This document shows, in pieces, positions 7,901 to 11,250 of a stretch of 11,250 nucleotides of DNA (positions within the stretch are counted from its first letter, which is position 1; every line of letters begins with the position of its first letter). Location: contig NZ_CAAFUQ010000047.1 in assembly GCF_900766215.1 (NCBI RefSeq), forward strand, positions 1-11,250, given 5' to 3'. Source of the DNA: an uncultured Finegoldia sp. (GTDB lineage: Bacteria > Bacillota > Clostridia > Tissierellales > Peptoniphilaceae). The notes under the pieces are model-generated. The model ran no database searches. It was not told the DNA's origin and saw only the letters and a program-made list of their open reading frames with translations. The position numbers and the translations under genes are program-made.

Positions 7901-8435
7901 TCTTTACACTTTGTTCTTTAATGTATTTTTGTTTTGAAATTCCTGATGCCTCTTCAAATAATTCTCTTCTATCTTCACTTTTTGAGGATAAAATTTCATC
8001 GATTTTGCCTTGACCTATTACAGAATATCCTTCTTTTCCAATTCCAGTATTTAGAAATAACTCCTTAACATCTTTAAGTCTAACTTGATTTTTATTAATG
8101 TAATATTCACTTTCTCCAGTTCTGAATACTCTTCTGGTTACGGTTATTTCTTGATAATCAATATCCTTCCATAAGTCATTTTCAAAAGTTATTGACACCT
8201 GTGCAAAATTAACAGGTTTTTCTTTTTGAGTTCCTGCAAAAATAACATCTTGCATTTTATTACCACGTAAATTTTTCGCAGATTGTTCACCTAAAACCCA
8301 TAATATCGCATCAGAAATATTTGATTTTCCACTACCATTTGGTCCCACAATCGCAGTTATGGGATTATCAAAATTTAATTTTATTTTATCTTTAAAAGAT
8401 TTAAAACCTTGTATTTCAACTGATTTTAATCCCAA
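4932..8435 (-). CDS. smc: Chromosome segregation/condensation ATPase SMC
   Basis: SMC is the core ATPase of the SMC-ScpAB complex that organises and segregates the chromosome. The 1167-residue product is full length. The N-terminal head has Walker A GPNGSGKSN (31-39) and the Q-loop GQGKIDEILS (141-150). A first coiled-coil arm (about 165-515) leads to the hinge (about 518-660; VIGTLGDLI at 522-530, GGYKKASNYSILS at 657-669). A second arm of nearly equal length (about 662-1025) returns to the C-terminal head with the ABC signature LSGGERS (1072-1078) and Walker B CILDEID (1097-1103). The start codon is TTG (8433-8435): AGAGG at 8443-8447 is correctly placed, and the family's usual LKSVEIQGFKSF text follows at once. 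The site lies in the last codons of the radical SAM gene, two bases away. scpA and scpB are not in the window. Confidence 0.97.
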   Translation of the reverse strand: MGLKSVEIQGFKSFKDKIKLNFDNPITAIVGPNGSGKSNISDAILWVLGEQSAKNLRGNKMQDVIFAGTQKEKPVNFAQVSITFENDLWKDIDYQEITVTRRVFRTGESEYYINKNQVRLKDVKELFLNTGIGKEGYSVIGQGKIDEILSSKSEDRRELFEEASGISKQKYIKEQSVKKLEQTNENLLRIEDILISQVDRLDYLEKESKKAKKGIILEEKLKEMEIQKAILDIEKLSLTLNDVIEQKDINDESLIRLKSKLEKFENKRKELLEKINKADIDTELKISELSDIKSQKIKNESDIQLNEERLKNSNYELERLSNENDNYTLEIKNLESKIENLKKIIKDSEKKVSDLNSIIENFKIDDIENNLKIKKQLSEKKLEDLNNLKEIYTQFIIEKSSRAAVEKQRLKEISEITIQKQEYENQLNKLLEELKNYELLIAEGDKNLDDLNKEKQEIYKFITDKEKYLINIMDKLSNLKEELVNSKNKYLFLKNTLDNHEGYNFTVQNFFKRLNPNLQDKVIGTLGDLISVEKKYEKSVDAIMSSAFQNIIVRNENDGKELINFLKLNKIGRLTFLPLNKIKPKNFNYVNDNLVLGHLNQFIKSDEQYRDIIDYFAQKTLVTDNMDNAIIVSSKYKNFRIVTLDGDIINSWGSMVGGYKKASNYSILSTKNSLESVENLYKNCVNDYNNLKKLYDENIDIVNTKKSNLDNIEDNLKHLIENKDNINTKIKDKQLEIKYLRSNLNDFESKLSSSTSNNETNDIEESDLSNKISTLEKELKNLYSEIDKLQEQYNSDKMNLISVKSEYSSIKRDLNIYTNQLNDVKIRKEYLDDNYRANLEKIEEIHKNISEYTNNKANIKSKTIDYDDVISNLNSEILEMKTNLNNFKMELSSVEQSIYDSNAKFQKTEISNNSLIEKALNTTEKLNNIKIDINELYDINIDTVESNPDIKISQKEINKITNDLRNIGSFSVDSIKEYESVKKEFDFMTKNKNDLIESREDIMSAINKLNKEMKEVFTKKFEEINTKFVAIFKQLFNGGYASLKLTEDDVLNSGIEITAQPPGKKLQSLNLLSGGERSLTAVALLFAIFETRPSSFCILDEIDAALDEINIKRYKEYLIKFKEKTQFIIITHRKSTMEIANILYGISMEKDGISKMIKLDVDRREIC

Positions 8436-8437
8436 AA

Positions 8438-9499
8438 CTACACCTCTTTTGCAATATTTTTAAATATATTATTCAAATCAATATCAATTCTTTTATTGTC
8501 GAGAATGAAGTAATTATTATCTGAATTACAAAATTTTATATTTTTTAACCCATATTTTTTTGTAAAATACAGTTTATTCTCTTTGTTAAATCCTACAAAA
8601 TTATTCAATATATTTGGTTTTACATGTATCTCTAAAGATTGTATTTTACGATTTTCTAAAACATAATCTACGACTTTTCTATACAAATTATCTTCTACCA
8701 ATTGTCTATAATTAGGATGAATAGCTCCTGCAACTACATCTTTTCCATCTTTAATGTTATCGGTATTCAACAATCCTAACCTAATAACAGGTATATTAGC
8801 CTCAATAAATTTCAAGTATATTTTTGTAGAATTATCTACAGATTCATCTAAAGATTGAGGAGTATATTTATTCGTTTGAGTATAATTTTCAAGTAAGGTA
8901 TTTTTAATAACCAAAGTTGGATAAATTCTTACAAAATCTGGTTGTAATTTGATTAATTCATCCGCAGTGTATAAATCCATATCTGAAGTTGATTTATATA
9001 ATCCTGTCATCATTTGAAGCCCTAATTCAAAACCGAATGATTTTATAAGTTTAGTTGCAATTCTAACACAATTACTATCATGACATCTTAAATTTGAATC
9101 CAAAACACTGTCTACCATTGACTGAACTCCTAATTCTATAGTTTCAACATTGTATTCTTTCAGAATCTTCAAAATATGCTCATCAATGTAATCAGGTCTT
9201 GTAGACAATCTAATCGATTTAACTTTGCCAGCTTTAATGAATTTATTAGCAATTTTTAAATAGTCTATCATTGCGGATTCTTCTATTCCAGTAAAAGAGC
9301 CACCATAAAAAGCTATTTGAATATCATTTTTTGATCTGTCAGGAAAGTTTGATAGTTGATTGTTAATTTCATTTCTTATTTCTTCTTTTTGAACAACTTC
9401 AACATAATTAGTTATCTTGCGTTGATTACAAAATATGCAATCATTAGGGCAGCCCAAGTGAGGAATGAACAACGATACAATGTAGTTTTTCTTACTCAT
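8438..9499 (-). CDS. Elp3-like radical SAM protein without acetyltransferase domain
   Basis: The 353-residue product has the radical SAM iron-sulfur motif CxxxCxxC at C17, C21 and C24 (GCPNDCIFCNQRKIT). The SAM-binding GGSFTG lies at 66-71, and further barrel motifs at STRPDYID (99-106), ELGVQSM (122-128), QMMTGL (162-167) and RIYPTLVIKNT (191-201), the last being close to the Elp3 family. A conserved-looking GAIHPNYRQLVE (258-269) follows. Unlike Elp3 tRNA-modifying enzymes it has no C-terminal GNAT domain and uses the standard C-x3-C-x2-C spacing. The reaction is unknown; a nucleic-acid modification is a guess from relatedness. It overlaps rnc by 8 bases with AAGGG six bases before its ATG, and sits two bases before smc. 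A gene of this type between rnc and smc recurs in clostridia as far as I recall, so the linkage looks old. Some databases label such genes as coproporphyrinogen oxidase or as 'elongator protein'; neither is well founded. Confidence 0.85.
   Translation of the reverse strand: MSKKNYIVSLFIPHLGCPNDCIFCNQRKITNYVEVVQKEEIRNEINNQLSNFPDRSKNDIQIAFYGGSFTGIEESAMIDYLKIANKFIKAGKVKSIRLSTRPDYIDEHILKILKEYNVETIELGVQSMVDSVLDSNLRCHDSNCVRIATKLIKSFGFELGLQMMTGLYKSTSDMDLYTADELIKLQPDFVRIYPTLVIKNTLLENYTQTNKYTPQSLDESVDNSTKIYLKFIEANIPVIRLGLLNTDNIKDGKDVVAGAIHPNYRQLVEDNLYRKVVDYVLENRKIQSLEIHVKPNILNNFVGFNKENKLYFTKKYGLKNIKFCNSDNNYFILDNKRIDIDLNNIFKNIAKEV
8443..8447 (-). promoter_or_regulatory. Ribosome binding site supporting the TTG start of smc
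   Basis: AGAGG on the minus strand, inside the final codons of the preceding gene, is seven bases ahead of TTG 8433-8435. No ATG or GTG exists in frame near the conserved N-terminus, so this site settles the unusual start. Confidence 0.75.
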
Positions 9500-10208
9500 T
9501 TATAACCCTTAATCTAATCAAGGCATTTCTTGCTGCATCCTGTTCTGCGTGTTTTTTTGAAGAACCAAATCCAGATCCTATAACTAAGTTACCTTCATAA
9601 ACATCAACATAGAATTTCTTGTCGTGATCTGGACCTTCTTCTTTAACAATCTTGTACTTTAATTTATCTCTTGAATTTTTTTGATTATTTTCCTGTAACA
9701 TAGTCTTATAGTCAATAAAACTAGACTTTGTTTCTATTTCAGCTATGAATAGACTTTTAAACTTATTTTCTACAATTTTAAAAGCCGATTCATAACCAGA
9801 ATCCAAATATATTGCGCCAAAAACAGCTTCAAAAGTATCAGCTAGAACACTTGGTTTCTCACTTCCACCTGAAATAAATTCTCCATGACCCATCATTAAA
9901 TACTTCCCTAAATCTAAATGTTTAGCCATATTTGAGAATGATTTCTCACATACCATTTGACTTCTAATTTTTGTCATAGCGCCTTCTTTTAATGAAGATT
10001 TACTATTATATAAGAAATCACTAACAATTAGATCTAATACTGAATCTCCTAAAAATTCCAATCTTTCATTTGAAATATCCTTGTATGATTTATTTTCGTT
10101 GCCATACGAACTATGAAAAAAAGCCAGGTTTAACAGATTAATATCTGTAAACCTGTAATCTAATTTTTCTTCTAATTCATGTAGCATTTCAATTCTTGCT
10201 TTATCCAC
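9492..10208 (-). CDS. rnc: Ribonuclease III
   Basis: RNase III cuts double-stranded RNA in rRNA precursors, some mRNAs and antisense pairs. The 238-residue product has the usual two domains. The nuclease domain carries the signature NERLEFLGDSVLDL (47-60) with catalytic E51 and D55, and the second acidic pair D124/E127 in ADTFEAVFGAIYLDSGY. The double-stranded RNA-binding domain (about 165-234) starts DYKTMLQE and ends in GSSKKHAEQDAARNAL. The start is GTG (10206-10208), two bases after the acpP stop, with AAGG nine bases ahead in acpP; ATG at codon 8 is a possible alternative but has no better site. An imperfect 13-bp hairpin lies in codons 18-28 of the message, a possible self-cleavage target. 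Gene order plsX-acpP-rnc is common in Firmicutes. Confidence 0.97.
   Translation of the reverse strand: MDKARIEMLHELEEKLDYRFTDINLLNLAFFHSSYGNENKSYKDISNERLEFLGDSVLDLIVSDFLYNSKSSLKEGAMTKIRSQMVCEKSFSNMAKHLDLGKYLMMGHGEFISGGSEKPSVLADTFEAVFGAIYLDSGYESAFKIVENKFKSLFIAEIETKSSFIDYKTMLQENNQKNSRDKLKYKIVKEEGPDHDKKFYVDVYEGNLVIGSGFGSSKKHAEQDAARNALIRLRVINE
10125..10155 (-). promoter_or_regulatory. Stem-loop inside the 5' part of the rnc message
   Basis: On the coding strand the arm CAGGTTTACAGAT (10155-10143), loop ATTA and arm ATCTGTTAAACCTG (10138-10125) pair over 13 bp with a single bulged base. It begins 54 bases into rnc, in codons 18-28. The pairing is plain in the sequence and unusually long for a coding region here. 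A role as an RNase III self-cleavage site is inferred from known autoregulation of rnc in other bacteria. Confidence 0.35.
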
Positions 10209-10210
10209 AA

Positions 10211-10447
10211 TTATTTGCCTTGTGCCCTTTCAATTTCATTCACTACATCTTCTACATTTTTTAATTCTGATAATCTTTCATCATCAAGTTCAATGTCGAA
10301 TTCTTCTTCTACATCCATAACAATCTCTAATAATCTAACAGAATCAGCCTTCAAGTCTTCTACAAATCTAGTATTTTCAGTAATATCATCTCTGCCAAAT
10401 TCGCTTTTTAATCCTTCGATAACTTTATCGTAAATCTCTTTATTCAT
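10211..10447 (-). CDS. acpP: Acyl carrier protein
   Basis: ACP carries growing acyl chains on a 4'-phosphopantetheine arm during fatty acid synthesis and hands them to PlsX for phospholipid assembly. The product is 78 residues and strongly acidic, with the four-helix ACP pattern: helix I MNKEIYDKVIEGLKSEF, the loop DITENTRFVEDLKADS, helix II RLLEIVMDVEEEFDIEL, then DDERLSELKNVEDVVNEIE. The attachment serine is S36. The hallmark here reads DSV rather than the near-universal DSL. Start ATG overlaps the end of plsX by 8 bases, with AAGGAG (10455-10460) seven bases ahead. The plsX partner directly upstream and rnc two bases downstream support assignment as the main fatty-acid ACP, not a specialised carrier. 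Confidence 0.96.
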   Translation of the reverse strand: MNKEIYDKVIEGLKSEFGRDDITENTRFVEDLKADSVRLLEIVMDVEEEFDIELDDERLSELKNVEDVVNEIERAQGK

Positions 10448-11250
10448 TTGCTAACTCCTTTTTTAATTTATTTGTAACATCTTGTTCTATGAATTTTATA
10501 AGTGTTAAAATTCCTGACCTAATCGCATCTCTATTAGAAGATCCATGAGCTTTGAAAACTGGCTTTTTAGTTCCTAAAAAAGGTGCAGATCCAACACTAT
10601 TATAGTCAATACCTGAGCTCATTGATTTAATCATAGGAATAATAGATTTTTGTGATTGTTCATCTAGTTTAGAAATTTTCGATTTCGCCAATGTTTTTAT
10701 AAACTCGACAGATCCTTCGATTGTTTTGAGAAGAATATTTCCTGAGAAACCATCAGTAACAACTATATCAAAATCGCCTTTTAACACGTCTCTGGCTTCA
10801 ACATTTCCCTTAAAATAAGGATATTTTGATAGTGTTTTATAAGTTTCTAACCTTAAAGAATCTCCCTTATGTTCCTCAACTCCTATATTTAATAAACCAA
10901 CTTTGCAATCCTCTTTACCTAAAATATTTTTAGAATAAACATAACCCATTTTTGCAAATTGTTCTAATAAGTCAGACGTAACATCCACATTAGCACCAAC
11001 ATCTAGCACTACAACTTCACCTTTTAAACTAGGTACTGTAACCATTAAACAAGGTCTAGTGACATTATCTAGCCTTTTTGTGATTAGTGTAGCCCCTGTT
11101 AATAAAGCACCTGTAGATCCCGTTGATAAAAGTCCATCATAATCATGATTCAATAAATCAAAACATTTTCTCATACTAGAGTCTTTTTTCGATCTGATTG
11201 CTTTTGTCGGTGACTCATTATTTTCAATAGTTTCTGTTGCATTTACATAA
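10440..11250 (-). CDS. plsX: Phosphate acyltransferase PlsX (5' end outside window)
   Basis: PlsX converts acyl-ACP and phosphate to acyl-phosphate, the donor for PlsY in Gram-positive phospholipid synthesis; it is a peripheral membrane enzyme. The frame is open to the window edge, with 269 codons visible, so about 60-70 N-terminal residues of a roughly 330-residue protein are missing. The ATG at 11172-11174 is internal, not the start: the residues before it read ATETIENNESPTKAIRSKKD and SSM, matching the family text (HATE...P..A.R.KKDSSM). Further motifs are STGSTGALL, VVLDVGANVD, VTDGFSGNILLKT, GSAPFLGTKKP and KAHGSSN. Canonical members have SAGNTGAL; here Asn is Ser. It overlaps acpP by 8 bases, tying acyl-phosphate production to its ACP substrate. 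The promoter, and any FapR-type operator, would lie outside the window. Confidence 0.96.
   Translation of the reverse strand, partial: YVNATETIENNESPTKAIRSKKDSSMRKCFDLLNHDYDGLLSTGSTGALLTGATLITKRLDNVTRPCLMVTVPSLKGEVVVLDVGANVDVTSDLLEQFAKMGYVYSKNILGKEDCKVGLLNIGVEEHKGDSLRLETYKTLSKYPYFKGNVEARDVLKGDFDIVVTDGFSGNILLKTIEGSVEFIKTLAKSKISKLDEQSQKSIIPMIKSMSSGIDYNSVGSAPFLGTKKPVFKAHGSSNRDAIRSGILTLIKFIEQDVTNKLKKELANE

Noticed and set aside
8198..8218. Inverted repeat ACCTGT/ACAGGT in smc
   Set aside because: Six-bp arms with a nine-base loop, no T run, inside conserved coding sequence; expected by chance. A similar six-bp repeat TGAGAA/TTCTCA in rnc (about 9932-9947) was dropped for the same reason.
10215..10433. 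Plus-strand Ser/Thr-rich open frame opposite acpP
   Set aside because: Exact antisense of the acidic ACP codons; no start signal.
11172..11174. ATG as the start of plsX
   Set aside because: The frame continues upstream to the window edge with conserved PlsX residues (…RSKKDSSM), so this Met is internal.
1..11250. Mobile element, CRISPR, toxin-antitoxin or defence system
   Set aside because: All genes match conserved housekeeping families in coupled order, with no repeats, integrase, transposase or compositional break.

Overview
The window is a densely packed run of housekeeping genes, all on the minus strand, from a very AT-rich low-GC Gram-positive bacterium (Firmicutes sensu lato). Gene content, strong purine-rich Shine-Dalgarno sites, A/T-rich codon use and an N-type Asn/Lys/Ile-rich proteome fit an anaerobic member of the Clostridia/Tissierellia. 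An anaerobic coccus such as Finegoldia, Parvimonas or Peptoniphilus is my guess; the sequence alone does not prove a genus.

Read in the direction of transcription (high to low coordinates), the first block is plsX (5' end outside the window), acpP, rnc, an Elp3-like radical SAM gene, smc and ftsY. These genes overlap or lie within 2-3 bases of each other, so they almost certainly form one translationally coupled transcript. It joins phospholipid/fatty-acid precursor supply (PlsX, ACP) to RNA processing (RNase III), chromosome organisation (SMC) and membrane protein targeting (FtsY).

A 51-base gap with a good extended -10 promoter candidate separates ftsY from a small Asp23-family gene (yqhY-like). 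A 40-base gap holding a perfect 30-bp palindrome then leads into the second coupled block: nusB, xseA, xseB, ispA and tlyA (3' end outside the window). This resembles the Bacillus yqhY-nusB-folD-xseA-xseB-ispA-dxs-tlyA cluster, but folD and dxs are absent. It supplies an antitermination factor, both exonuclease VII subunits, a farnesyl diphosphate synthase and an rRNA 2'-O-methyltransferase.

Nearly every base is coding. The only non-coding stretches over 10 bases are 3357-3396 and 3730-3780, and both carry regulatory signals. I see no RNA genes, mobile elements, CRISPR, phage genes or defence genes, and no credible plus-strand gene. I did not find a novel system. The best leads are small: a long hairpin inside the start of the rnc message, the palindrome before nusB, the internal promoter before the asp23 gene, a repeated stop/start overlap sequence used at four junctions, a TTG-started smc, and the uncharacterised radical SAM gene.
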